From positions 496,001 through 560,000 of the forward strand of contig JAEBUN010000024.1 of NCBI GenBank assembly GCA_023014365.1: DNA of 64,000 bases. The letters are read 5' to 3'. The notes beneath the pieces were generated by a model that saw only the letters and a program-made list of their open reading frames with translations, searched no databases and was not told the DNA's origin. This DNA comes from Lepiota brunneoincarnata. Taxonomy: Eukaryota > Basidiomycota > Agaricomycetes > Agaricales > Agaricaceae. The position numbers were made by a program, and so were the translations under genes. Position 1 is the stretch's first letter, and the number at the start of each line of letters is the position of its first letter. Shown here in pieces: positions 34,601-47,186 of this stretch.

Positions 34601-35388
34601 AACGTAATTTTGATTGGACCTAACGGCCATCATATCAGTCACGATGTGTTCATGAGTTTGTGCGATCGGCTTGGGGTGACCTTTGGTAGGAATAATGAGA
34701 GGCAATTTAATAGGTAGACAAGACGCCAGCCTACCTGAAGTACCGCTGCTATGAAGGTACAGAGGTGTCTTCTTGAACTCCTCCGAAGACACAGGAGTGA
34801 CTTCAATCGGGCCAGGTGGAAGCTCGACGACGGTGTCAATTTGGTCAGGGTATTGAAGATCAATAAGCGCAACAGGAAGCTCCTGCACGACTGCTTCTGC
34901 GATCTTTGCATTCTTGGCGTCGGTAACGAGAGCTTTAGCTTTGACTGCTTTGAGAAGACTGTCGTTTCCAGCAACACTATTGCGCGTCGATAGCAGGATA
35001 ACCTATTATCATTGGCTGTGAGTTCATCATCCTGGCCTATGGCGGCTGTCAACAAGACCGAGAGACTTACAGTCCAGTTGTTTAACCATCCGGCAACGAT
35101 ATTGACATAGTATGCATAGCTACTGTTAGCCAACAAACCATATGTGACGTGTTCTTTGGGATTTCCCAGTTTCTCTTTGAGCACGATGCCAACTTTGGTC
35201 GCGTCGATCAAGAGTTTTCTCCAGGTGATGTTCTCCAGGGGTGTATCCTCGCAATCAGCATTCATTGCACGGGCGAATACTCTGTCACCATAATTGATTC
35301 CGAGTTGGCGGTAGACATCGCAGAGGGGCACATGGTCAAGTTTAAGAGCGTCTGATGGGAGGACGGGTAAGCCGGTGAGCGTTGTCAT
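31674..35388 (-). CDS. NRPS-like adenylation-thiolation-reductase enzyme
   Basis: Activates a carboxylic acid as AMP-ester, loads it on a phosphopantetheine arm and reduces it to an aldehyde or alcohol with NAD(P)H. Start at 35388 (MTTLTGLPVLPSDAL). The adenylation domain has YLHSSGTSGHPKPIAQTH (split by an intron inside the A3 loop), YAPLPLFH, FYGGAPLDKQAGKQL and CLFGTTEVS. The carrier domain has DDDFFENGLDSLHAVQIR with the Ser for the pantetheine arm. The C-terminal thioester-reductase domain has LTGSTGSLGVHTLR (Rossmann motif), THIVHTAWELNFNW, SSIGAVSRH and YGEAKFVSERVL (Tyr/Lys pair). It ends SKYISWV. All segments join over about ten small introns without lesions. Domain order matches basidiomycete adenylate-forming reductases; the substrate cannot be read from the sequence here. 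There is no condensation domain. Confidence 0.9.
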
Positions 35389-36310
35389 TAGTCTAGAGTG
35401 ATATAGTATGTGAGGTGTTGGTATCAGGACTTCTGGTGGAACCTTTCGAATGGGAGGTCCTAAGCTCTGGCATCGGAGGGTTATATATAAGAGTTGCTCT
35501 CCCAATGCGTTTGACTCTGTGTGGGTGGATGGGCGGGTATCTGATGGTTTGATGGAAAGGAAGCCTCGCTTGGAGGAATGAATGATGATGAGGGGATGCC
35601 GACATTCTCCCTCATGCGGAGAATACCAATTCAGAAACTAAAAAAAGACAAGTGGATCTTTAGAAATTCGTCGGATATCACGCTCACAACCCGAACATCC
35701 TCACCGACAGTACGGGTCCTGCAATGGAATGTGAATATTCTCACGAATCAGAGTTTCCGGCGACTGGAATGAGTATACCCCCGAATCGCTCATCTGCCGC
35801 AGACCGATCTCAGGATATCGGACAAGCGATATAGCTCTGTTGGTGTTCTTCAGAGTAAGGCACGGATAACTGTGGGAATACCAATATGCTTGTTGGGGTT
35901 GAACCTGCAAGTCCGCTATTACCCGGCTCCATCTGCTCTCCAGTTGATTCGGAGTTTCTGGTGCAGAGTGTTGGGAAAGGCTTTGCGATTGCTCGTGGAT
36001 CCGCTGCAGAAATTTTTGATTCAGGTGCAAACTCAAATCGTTGATGGCAATTTGACCCTAATGTCACCACGAAGTCCGAAGACAGGCGGCGCGGTGCCTC
36101 ATTCAATAGATGCCAGGTTACTGGGGCTTAGCTTGGCACCCTTGGGTAGCCTGGATAACTGAAATATCAGTTTCGATTTCAACGTCAGAGGTGCCACAGA
36201 TGTTGAATTGATGACGGGAAAACAAGCGGGTACTCAGTGTGGTTAGGCGTCAACTGCGGTCAAGCATTATGAGTACAAGCGAGAGTTCGTTCTATATAGA
36301 CGTTGGCGAA
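35389..36310. other. Intergenic, promoter side of the NRPS-like gene
   Basis: 0.9 kb between the NRPS-like start and the end of the oxysterol-binding protein gene. A minus-strand open frame at 35701-36036 is Gln/Ser-rich but matches nothing I know. Confidence 0.4.
35481..35490 (-). promoter_or_regulatory. TATA box of the NRPS-like gene
   Basis: TTATATATAA (self-complementary) lies about 93-102 bases before the start codon at 35388. Confidence 0.5.
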
Positions 36311-38261
36311 TCAATTCGAGAGCGAAGGTGGCTGGTTGTCTAGGAATCGGTAGAAGTCCTCTTCCGGCGGTGCAATGTTGACAAACTTTCCTAGCTGTTC
36401 ATCTAGAAGGCACGTGTTATTGAAGTCACAGGTAAACGGGAGGCTTGTACTCACAGACAGAATCGCTATTCCCGTGTTCGAAGTGCTTCAGTTGCCAGGT
36501 CGTGTCCGCAGCAGCTTCATCTCGCCTCCTTTGCCTTTGCTCGTTCTCTATCTTCGTTTTCTCCCGGCTTGCCAACTCGTAGTCACCTTCTCGAATGCCT
36601 TTCGCAACCAAGTTCCATAACTTCCGGGTCTCAAAATTGCCTTGAGAGCCATCTGGCTCTCCACCGACAATGGTGGCTTCCTCCTTGCCACCGGAGACAT
36701 CATGGAATTCCCCTGCCCCACCCTTCATAAACTTGCTCTTTTCATGCCACAGTCCCTCAACAACGATCTCCTTGCCGTTTCCTTGACCGGGGATACCAGT
36801 GACGCTCGCCTTGAAGGTGTGGGATTTTCCGGTAAAGTACCCTTTGCCCTTGTACTCAATCGTGGAGATAAAACCGCCGCCAATGATGTAGGAAGTGTCC
36901 GTGAGCTCGATGTATGGCGAACCATACCTGCGGCAGGGGGATTAGGATAAAATGAAGGAGAGCAATCGAGTTGGACTCACCACAGCCCATCAATTCTGAG
37001 CTTGGGGAGCGTGATTAGGTACTGCTCCTTTCCGACTGTAAGGACAGCGTGGCCAATCTGCCTCACGATAATGGAGCCCGCTGGTATCGTTTCTGTACCG
37101 TGAGTGGCATGAAAAGCAAGAAAAGTGTTGTATTCTGCTTACAACTGAAGCTTGTTTTCTGGGCATTGTGCCCAACAAGCTTGAGGCCCTTGGACTTATT
37201 CTCAATGAAGTATGCGGTGATGGGAGGGTGATGAGAAACTTGTTCAACCAGTAAATTAGTTCTTCCTCTGCCTTTTACATCAGGCCAATATCCATAGAAC
37301 AGCCTGGGTGGTCGATTAATATATTCGGATAGAGTTTCGCGGATGTTAGACTCACTCGCCAAGCACGGGATTCAGGGGTCTGTCACGCTCAATATATGGT
37401 ACAGCAATCGTACGAGCAATATGCACCTACTTCTTTTCAGAGCCCATACTCTCGTTTCTTGACGTGTACTGATCTTTGAGGGTACTCTGAAAGAACACGA
37501 GAACACGTGGCGTGAGATCAACCATCAAGCGCGGGTAAGATTGACCTACGATGAACCAACGAAGAATGGCGAGTGCTCTGGTTTCATTATCCTTCGCGTC
37601 TGCGATTGCGGCGAAGAGATCAGGGCGTTCACACCAGTAGGCTTTATGTATATCGGACGAGAGAATGTGGGTTACATATGGGTGAGGCAAGGGACATTTA
37701 GTTTGCTGGTGTTACGATATCGACAGCAGGGAGGGGAAAACCCACCAGGAAACTCTGTCAAGGAGGTTGGCGATAAGATGAAGGGAGGCGCTGTGAGGGA
37801 AGAGAGATCTCCAGAAAACGAGGCGATGCTGTAAAATGGACCGGTATGCTCGTACTGAGACTAAGTTACAACTGGGGGTGCGATTTAAAGCATACGATTT
37901 CAGGAAGGAGCTCCAACTACTGCGTTGTGCAGCAGGTACTGCCTGCAAGAAGGGTGATAATAGGTGCTTAATGAGAGTTGCTACAGAAACAAGCGAAAAA
38001 GAAATGGCCAGACCTCGCCTTCAGACATTTCTCTGAGGTGTCAAGGGATATGAGGATGGTGGTATCAGGGAGGAAAGGGAGAGACGGAGGAGAGCAACCT
38101 GCGTACAGTGCTAAGTATTTCTCGTATGATGTAACACTCACGTGGGGGATTTTTTTAATAATTATTTTTTGAGCTTCTATGTCGTCTTCCGTCACGGCGA
38201 TGCCGGAACCGGTGCAAGACCGGCCGGCGTGAAACCCTGAGACGGTCCGTGCACTTTCCAT
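36311..38261 (-). CDS. Oxysterol-binding protein, short Osh4/Kes1-like type
   Basis: Sterol/phosphoinositide exchange protein acting at membrane contact sites and the Golgi, by family. The family signature EQVSHHPP is present (37225-37248) followed by ITAYFIENKSKGLKL. Other blocks are RSSWSSFLKS, LSSLTAPPFILSP, YWCERPDLFAAI, LAILRWFI, NPVLGELFYGYWPD, GGGFISTIEYKGKGYF and WNLVAKGIREGDYELA. It ends EEDFYRFLDNQPPSLSN. No PH or ankyrin domain precedes the ligand-binding domain, so it is the short form. The start at 38261 is the least certain part: the first exon (MESARTVSG...KKIPH) is joined in frame to the exon starting AVPAAQRSSW, but it is not conserved in my memory of the family. It is divergent from NHP6. 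Confidence 0.87.
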
Positions 38262-38768
38262 AAACGTCGAACTTTCCCAGGTGCGAAAGGGGATTAAACA
38301 GCGGTGGTGTGGCTAACAGGGAATAACTGCGAGTGAGTGCGAGCAGCTCAGCCCAGCCTTGCTAAGTCTTTTTCATCCTCATATTCTTCCTGCCCCTTCC
38401 TCCCCCCTTCTCCTCTAGTCTTTACTGCAGTAAGTGTCCTTGTTTAATCCCAACATTCTCGCCATTTTTTCGCGCGAGATACGACCCGGCGTCGCTGCCG
38501 GGCGTGGTACGCGCACTCCCGCAGAGCGTCACTGCTCCTGTGCGGCAGTGGACGTGTTGTTTGTTTGGCCTCCCCTGAGACGCGTCGCGTTGATCGCCGC
38601 CCCCACTCGTTCCTCCACACATCTCTGCCATCCTCCTTGTCACCCAATCCAACATTCATCTGACGTGGCAGTCGTCGCCCACCGCGTCTATCACCTATCA
38701 TCCCGTCTCTGCATTCCATCCCTCCTTCACTTCACCCCCCGCGTTTACAAGCGCTGATATCTAACTAG
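38262..38768. other. Intergenic, divergent promoters of Osh-like and HMG genes
   Basis: 507 bases, strongly CT-rich on the plus strand from 38380 on, as in leaders of highly expressed fungal genes. No other feature was recognised. Confidence 0.5.
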
Positions 38769-39474
38769 ATGCCCAAGGAACCCAGGAGCAAGGTGAGCTG
38801 TCTCATCGTTCTCGGTGTGCACCCACCTACTATCGCTATCACCTGCTGCGACTCCCTCCCTCTTTTTGCCTCACATATATCTTTCATTTCATAAACTCTT
38901 GGCACTACGCCAGTGTGCATTTAGCTCACAATCTTATCATCGTGCACACCGTTGATTGTGATCGGTTAAACAGTCATCACTAATTCATTTTGACAGCGTA
39001 AGGTTGCTGAAAAATCCGAAAAATCGAGCCGCTCTAGGGCCAAAAAAGATCCCAAGGCCCCCAAGCGTGCTCTTTCAGCATATATGTTCTTTAGCCAGGA
39101 CTGGCGCGAGAGGATCAAGACTGAGAACCCAGATGCCGGCTTCGGTACGTCAGCCGTGTGGTTGCTGACACATGCGATACTCAACATACCCGGAATAGGT
39201 GAAGTCGGAAAACTTCTCGGTGCCAAGTGGAAGGACATGGACGAGGAAGAGAAGAAGGTAATACTCACTAGTCTGTGTGTCGGCCCTCGCTAACCTCTCG
39301 TCGTTCAGCCCTATGTTGAACAGGCTGCTGCCGACAAGACGAGGGCCGAAGTTGATAGGGCCGCCTATGATGTATGTATCTCCAGCCATCTGTTCTGTGT
39401 TTTGTCTGATACTATATTAGAAGCAGGAAGCCAAGAAGAGCGCAAGCGGTGACGAAGAGGACGACGAGGAGTAA
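38769..39474 (+). CDS. NHP6: HMG-box chromatin protein, Nhp6-like
   Basis: Non-sequence-specific DNA-bending protein that assists nucleosome remodelling and transcription, nuclear. Five exons (38769-38792, 38997-39144, 39199-39257, 39309-39371, 39421-39474) give 115 residues. A basic head with [20 protein letters not shown] is the classical HMG-box entry, followed by [38 protein letters not shown] and [20 protein letters not shown]. The tail is Lys- then acid-rich (GDEEDDEE). A single box with both basic arm and short acidic tail is the Nhp6 layout. A 204-bp first intron separates the first eight codons from the rest, possibly regulatory. Confidence 0.93.
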
Positions 39475-40989
39475 TAAGCTTTCCACTTCCTGACTACGAC
39501 CCCCAACAATGCGCATATACTTTGTTTAATTTCTTTTCTCCCTTCGGCTCTCTTCCCCTTGACTCTGATTCTCTTCCTCTCTTCGCTTGCTACCTATGCG
39601 TCGCTCTTTGTCTTTGTACCCGGTGCCTCTTCAAGAATCATGTCCTCCCCCCTCGTGCATCGACGTCAGTGTCGTTACCTGTCCCTGTTACCACGTTCGC
39701 GATTCGTATTCTCGTTTATATAATTGGTACCCATTGTGGTGTGTTGGAAGCACATGTCATTGGAGACAATCAAGACCTGAGCCTCTGACTTGTATGTGCG
39801 CACAACCAAGGCCCCTTGTCCTGCAGGTCCAGCACGCGACCGTAGAGTTCATCAGACGCTCTTGCGGCGAGGCAAAACAGATCCGCAGGTATGCCCCAGA
39901 TAATGACTGAATCACGTTCGCTGCTCTCTGTAGCCGAAACGCAGGGACCTTGGGGATACTCACCAAGAACACTGTTCTAATTCTTATATTCGCTTGTGAT
40001 TTGCATGTTCAAAGCTGCATCCAAGCCCGTGCCCGAAGCCCCCCGATGGCTGGAGGCCCATTACCTTTAATCAGCTGCGATGACAGTGCATCGTGCAGCG
40101 TAGTCTCTTTTTTCCAAATTCCCATCGTTCACTAGCGTCGGTTTGTCATTCGCACGTGGGGGAAGACTAAAGAATACGAGTACCAGATCTCAAAGGCCAG
40201 ACTGTAAAATTCTTAGCCTCGAGCTGAGTGTGTGATACACGTCTTGATCTTGGCAACTCCTCCGTCCTCAGAAGGCCGTCCACCTCGTATCGCCCACTGC
40301 ACTTGTCAGAAGGAATTCTTGGTTATGGCAGCCAAGTCCGCGGGCGTAACGGGAAAACAGAGCACCGGGCGTCGACCGTTACTTTTATAATGGTGCTGAA
40401 GAATCCGGTGGAGGATCCTTGGATTCCGGTCCTGCTACGGGTTCAAAGCGACAGAGAGGATTGATACCACTGCACACGGCCGTGGTTGATATCAAGTCGT
40501 CGAACTAATTACTACGAGCCCGGTGGAGTTAAGAGACAGGCAGGGAAGCAGAAAAGCTCGGACAATACAACGTGGCTCTTGGAGAGCAGCAACACTTCTA
40601 AGTTGAAACGGCGAACATATCCTCATTGCGTGTCGTCGTTCTATGCGAGTCCCCCCAAGGCCCCGTATTCAGGTGGCAGTTCTATATGTGATTCATATTC
40701 ATATCGACATCCTGCAGTGCGATGACCTTGTGAATAAGACAACGTAGGTATTTTGGTTAAGATGTGGTGACCGTGACGGACGAGCCGCCGAGTCATTATG
40801 ATTATGATGGGTCAGGTCCGCGAGCTCGTCCTGTTTCTTTATCGAACGGATAGTTTTTTCCTTTGTCAAAGGCGCTTCATGCTGGTGCCATGGTTCGTGA
40901 TTCTCATTGTTTGAGGTCGGTTACTGATTCCGGACATCATTTGTACTATTGACAGAAATTGAAGAATCGCCGAAGACCGCATCGCGATC
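39475..40989. other. Intergenic, 1.5 kb, no gene recognised
   Basis: It starts with the CT-rich 3' flank of NHP6. No other coding or RNA feature was supported. Confidence 0.4.
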
Positions 40990-42892
40990 TACTCAAACCA
41001 CCATTCCCTCACCTCCTTCAGCTCAGTAGCGCCGTAACGGATGGGGAATATGTCGTAGTACTCGCGACAATTGCACGCGTACAAGACGAATCAACTCGCC
41101 TAACGAACTGAGGGCGAAACCGAAGCCACGTATCGTCAATGCCTTGTCTTGGAGGAATTCATCCAGAAACACCAAACACTCTGACGCTGGACACGCCGCC
41201 TCCCTAATGAACTCCTCACCAGCATCTTTCTCTGGTGCACGGAGGATAACACCCGTGTACCGTTTAACATATCGCAAGTCTGTCACAGGTGGAGGGGATT
41301 CGCACTGGCCACTCCCAAGCTATGGCCCAAAATCCTAATGCGGAGGCAGTATGCCGATGTGATATCTGAGCAGAGGTTTGCCGCTTTCATCTCCGCCGAT
41401 TGCCTCCTGCGGTCCGGGAGGGAGTTGATTATGTTTCACTGGCACCCATGGTACAAGCCGGCTGACCAGATCTACAACGCTCTTGCACGACACGTAGAGC
41501 GTTGGGGAGATGTACAAATGGTCATTGATCAGCGGAAGGATCCAGGTCTCAACAAGCGTCTACAAAACCTCCAGGATCGTTTGGGATCGCTGTATGCACT
41601 CAAACTCATACTTAGTCGAGGGTACCGATAGGGTCTACCTCCCTTGCGACTTTCAAGTCTGCACCTAGCCTGAGGTATCTAGTCGGCGGGGCTGTGGTAT
41701 CCCTCCCTGACAAATTGGCCCTGGAACCAAGTGACCTATTTTTCTGGCCTCTATCTCGTTAACCTCGTTCACCAACCTTGTATATATCAAACCCAGATGG
41801 ACATACTGGGAAACCATCCTGAGCAGCAACCCTTTGGTCAAAATGGCCAGTTTTGGAGCCTGTAGATTTCTCCACCTAGACGTGCACCTTCCTACATCTA
41901 GCCCAGAGGGGAACTCACAACCTTCCTCAATTTCTTTCACTTCCCTTCTCTCCATACTCTCGCTATCAGCTATTCTACGAAAGATCCCTATGGCTCCGAA
42001 CATGTTTTGATGGCGCTGAAGCACTTTATGCAGAGGCACTCCGACCACCTTCGGAGCTTCCACTGACATGGCTATATTCAATCCCACTCCTACGATAATT
42101 CTGGTTCGTATCCTCCAATCATGAACCAGCTCAGTCTTGAACGTCTACTCTTTGATAATCTGCCGGAGCACAAAACGCCGAAGTTGGACCCTTCCCAATC
42201 GCGTCGCCCTCGAGGACCTTCTTAGGACTTTGCCTTCCGATCGTGGTTTCCTGCCCAACCTCCAGATCCTGGACTTGCAGATTGATCCTGTTTTCGTAAA
42301 GGAGATTGCTTCCCTCACATCACTTTCCGAGTTATTGAAGGAATTTGTTCGTACGAATAAGACGTTCTCACACAACTCCTCGGCATATCGTCAAATCGAT
42401 GGTATACGCATTCGAATAGTCAAGTCACCGGCATCGCCACACCCAAACTTAGTTTCACCTTGGGATCTTGCCATGAAACTCAATGGGTGGGAGGACAACC
42501 TCCGAACTGACTGTACTGGGTTGGACTCTGCCCCAGCCGGAATGAAAGACCTTTTACCATTATGCTCAGATTCGGAAGTTGGCCCCTCCGTCTCTACCGA
42601 AAAGCATGGGACTGACAATACTGCTGCTGGGCGGATAAGGCGAAGAGGAGCTGGTAAGATCTCTGGAGAGCTGATTCTTACGAACCAGGCGACCAAACTC
42701 TATAGATTCTTCATCAAGTTCCTACAGCACAAATTGATTGGCGCAAATCGCTGGTATTCTCACCGATTTCCCGAGCCAGTAGAGGAAATACTTGCACGCT
42801 GGACGTGTATGCTACTGGACGAGGGTCCCAGCCTAAAGTGGACGATAGGAAGCCATGACAGTGTGATCTATGTTTCCCCTTCAATCTCGTGA
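40990..42892 (+). pseudogene. Decayed F-box / leucine-rich-repeat-like gene (copy A)
   Basis: Relic of an F-box-like protein, a putative SCF ubiquitin-ligase adaptor. Recognisable pieces in order are LKPPFPHLLQ, IARVQDE, the F-box RRLPNELLTSIFLWC with VCHRWRGFALATPKLW, ARHVERWGDVQMVI and SAPSLRYLVGG in another frame. FMQRHSDHLRSFH ends at TGA where copy B has Trp, followed by SLERLLFDNLPEH and FLPNLQILDLQID, ending at 42892 (YVSPSIS). Breaks seen: an in-frame TGA just before the F-box (41172-41190), a TAG after 41631 with a frame change, and the TGA near 42056. The same order of blocks occurs in copy B at 55.4 kb, so both descend from one ancestor. Multiple stop codons make true decay likely here. 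Confidence 0.75.
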
Positions 42893-45800
42893 GCACCCGT
42901 CTTCTCGCCAACATCTCGAAACTAAGCTCCATTCTTTAGACTTGCGTAAGGAGAAAACATGGGTGCTTGGAGTAAGTGAGTACGATCTTGAGGATCCCAG
43001 TGGCGTGTGCAGCAACTGGGTACCATTGAATCTTGACCAATCCCCGATGGATGGTTCTCTGAGGATTTGCTGGTGCACCAACCATCGTAACTTATTTTGG
43101 TGTTCGATGCGAGGATGTGTATTGTAGAACCACCGTTAGCTGACTGATCTGTCTAAGGTTCTATGATAGGGCAGGCCAGTGAATCAGCGAACCATATCAA
43201 TACCCATAAGGATTGGCTGACCCAGAAATGTATGGCCAGTATGAGAAACCCCTGTCCTCTTTATTGCCTCCAGTTCAGCCCTTCCGTGAACTGGGCAACG
43301 TCACGGGCCCTTGAAAAGCTTCCATTGGAACACGGAAGCCTCGAGGCCGAGGCTTCCACATCTTTCATTCCGGTACGGGAGTACTTTCGGTACCTCCAGA
43401 GGATATGCTATCTGCAGAGCCGAGGAGATACAAAGTACACTCCTCTAATTCCCCAACGCGCTATCCTATCCTATGTTTGAAGAAAGATTACGATCAGCTG
43501 CCGTCTCAGGGACTTTCCCCAAGCTGTCCGAGCACCATCCTTCGCTTACCCCGCTCTCCGCGATGTCCCACTACATGTTGCCCAGTCTGACAACGGGAAA
43601 CCCCTATACCAGCCCGACGATGGTCTTATTAAACAATCATCTGTATCGGTGATGATGCTTTCAAGGTCTACAGTAGGAGAAGCCCATCCCGCGGAACCAA
43701 TTATTTTTTAAAACGATCAGAAGACCGTATCATGTGTTCCACCGCAGAGTGCTGGACTGACGTTCGGTCTCCTCACTCCACGCTCGCCCCAACAGGGCAC
43801 GATTATAGAGAACGAGCAGGCGAGCGTTCACCTAGATGCCCATGTTAGCCATGGGAAATTTTCAGTCAGTCGCTGGCTGAGTTGCGGGCATTGCACTTTG
43901 AATCACATATGTACCTCGACTCGTTTTTGTAACCATGGCGAGGAGGACGGCATAAGGGGCCTCCAGTAGCCCATCCGATTGTGTTTCACTGTATAGCACA
44001 CTGCTAGCAAGGCGTACAGCTCGATGAAAATCACCACAATATTCATGTATTCTTGCGCTCGTCGAACAAACCAGCGGGCCAAGATATGGTGAATTTTCTC
44101 AAGATATGCATACGATTTTGGGATTCCCGGGTCAGTCTGCACACAATTCATACACGGCCTGCCACCATCAAAGAAACGAAGATACTGAAATAGAGTGAGA
44201 CGGTCGTAGTCCCTATCTGATTGATCCTACATCCGGCTGCAGATGAAATATAGGACGGGCGCTGCTAATGAATGATACTGGGCGATCGATTCGAGTGCTT
44301 GAGTGTGGCTATCATCCAAAATTAGGCTGTATTGAACTCGCCTGTGGACGCCAAAACAGCCAAAGGAGGTAAGGCAGTGACTACGATTTGCGTACGGGGA
44401 TGAGGTCCAGATAGTTCAATATGCGCCATACTTAAGCAGAAGGAATGGTACATACCGCTGTCCTTTTAATCGATGGACAGATGCCATACCTGTATCATTG
44501 CAGTGAGTAAAACAATCAGAATGGGTTCAACTCAAGTGACAATGTATCGAAGGAGGGAATTGATGAAAGCTAGCACATCAACTTGGATGTTTATTTTAAA
44601 GGGGATTGTATTATACAGAATAATGAAGAACGAGTAGAAAAATGAAAGGATTGTTTGCTTTCGTCGATCGTACTTTCGCAGATCCTCGTAGGGCAACTGC
44701 AAACACAGGCACAAGAGCGTTGGCCCCATTGCAAAGAAGACATCCGATAGGAAGACATACTTGGATTCAGGCGGCTCGCCAGGTACGACGGCAGCTTTTA
44801 ACTTTCATCCAATCAAGGGATTCGAGTGGATAAGGACTCAATACACGTTTGACGAAGCAATACAAGCTCGGACATCGACAAGATTCCATGAAGGGATATT
44901 GATTTCTACCCAAACCTGTACATACTGCCCCCACCCCGGCAGAGCGTTTGTCTGAGTGCCAAGCCCCTCCACATTGTCTTTGGAGCATCAAAGAACGTTA
45001 AGCATACGACTGAGGAGAGTGCTGCTACATGTGATCATCGCGCGTGGTAACAGGTTGTGGAGCTCTTGTTGAAAGCAGAGATAGAGGCAGCGAAAAAGAG
45101 ATGAAGTAGCGCGACTAGAAGATACCCGTGAAAGTGGTGAAAACGGCTTGGGGGGTTGAGACCAGAGACAGAGAAAGACAGTGCTAAAGTTAAGTTCAGA
45201 AAATTGAGCCAGAGGGCAGAAAGTGAACAAAATGGAGGCCGGTTCTGATGACACTCGCGAAAGACTCGTAGTATTCGGAATGAGAATAAAATATTTATCT
45301 GCGTCCTGATTCGGCCCACCTGTCCCTTATTTGTTCCTTTACCGACCCTGCATCCGCTATTGTGACCGATCGGAGGACTCAACGGGGATACACAATTGAT
45401 CATTGATTCAGCATCATAGCGTCACTACTTACTGAGTCATGCGAGTTTTGCTTCAATTGCACCTCCGTCCTGAGTCCTGAGGACCTTGATGGACCTCAGG
45501 TGAAAGGGCCTACCAGGCTGGCAAACGTCATCCACCCAGTTCAAACGGCCCTATCCCGAGAAGAGCATTTCGAAGTGTGTACTATTCCATGGAATTATGT
45601 GTGGAGAAGGAAACCGCGAATTGAACAGGCCAAGGAAAAGAATCGAAGCAAGCATTTCGGCAGCCCCTCGTCTGTTAAGGGTCCCCAAGTTCCTCCACCG
45701 TTGGATATCCACACGAGGCATCCTCCCTGCGGGATGTCCTGGAATGTCCCCCGAAACTGAGGTCGGCCCCTCGACCACTGCGCAGCTAGGCGCTGTAACA

Positions 45801-47186
45801 CTGATGAAGTGCAGTGTTTTCTCTCAACAACGATCATCCTCTCAGCCTCGGCTAAATCCGAAAGATGTGTTTTTGACACTTTGAACAGTAGAAGACAATT
45901 ATTGCTGGTCAACGTCGACCACTCGTCTCCCTTCCTATCAGCTCTTTGATTGGGGTATCGCAACTTCCATGACACCTGGATTAGTGCATGGTCAGATTGG
46001 CTGTGAAACGAGCACACACACGTCGCATCACGCTCGTTTGTTGATTTGGCGTAAGCTTAGCACGCCTAGGCTTGATGTATGTTGATACTTGTGTCTGCTC
46101 ATTGATAATCCTTGGACCAATCAGACACTCTGAATTTGGCGCGTTGAACGTTCGTCTCGCAGGCGTGCAACAACCCCGCTGACCATTTCTCTTCGTTCAA
46201 CATCAATCAGCCGCCCCTCCCCCAATAGCATTTGCACGGCAGCGGGAATGATTACATCTAGCGTTCAGTGTCAATGGGCGCGGAGTGATCATCTGAATCT
46301 AGGGGCACCTCGGTGTTTCCAACGCCCAGACTTGATTCGTCGAGGAATCTACAGCAGCCTTAAAACCGCAGGAATATTCCTTACCTTGATCCCTTGGCTA
46401 CACAATGGATTCTCTCAGGACCTCCTTTTGGCCTAAGTCCGGTCCCTCCCGCGCCATCCATCAGCTAAAGAACCCCAATTAAATATATAAAACTTCTCAT
46501 TGCCCATATTGTCGTAGCAATAAGATGCGTGGAACAGAGGGCTCTTGACAACATGCCCCCAAACTAGCAAGTTCCGGATAGCCTCACTAGGCGAATTGGA
46601 AGGTGCCATAAAGTTGCTAAAGTACTCAGCCTAGCCCTGTGTTTCCAACAGCACATTCGCGCAGTTGCTGATCGAGAAAAATGATCGTGATGGCCCGGGG
46701 ATTGCCCCACATTCTCCCCCCCGCCCCGCCCCCAACAACCCTGGGTAATTCGCTATCATTGATGATTTGTTTCATAGATACGCGCCGTATCAGCGGCACT
46801 TGAAAATACCTCTCCTGCCTACTAGACGTGTAGTAGGAACACGCTAAAGGCGACAGAAGTGGATTACTGACTGGAAGATTTCTTGGCATGTTATGTAAAG
46901 ATAACTTTCCATCTAAGCCAAATCATTCCTCGGGCGTTCAATCAACAAACAGCGGTAAGTTTTGATCTACACAGATTATTACACACCGTGAGGCTAAGGG
47001 TATTCCGAAAAAAAAAGTGTGAATGCCAGGACAAAAAAGGGACGGTAACCACGCCACAAGAGAACGCATGGGAAAAAAAAAGCAAGACAAGCACAGATCA
47101 AACGGTAGTCTTCTTTTTTAGACTTTGAAACTATGTCATGAAAGTGGATACTCGGCAGTCAGGTGTCTACAACTGTACGGAGGTAT
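42893..47186. other. Gene-poor stretch, 4.3 kb
   Basis: Short open frames only, none with recognisable domains, consistent frames over introns or good starts. A G/C-homopolymer-rich stretch (46716-46740) and A-rich runs (47009-47085) are present. No transposon ends, tRNA or rRNA were seen. Confidence 0.4.
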
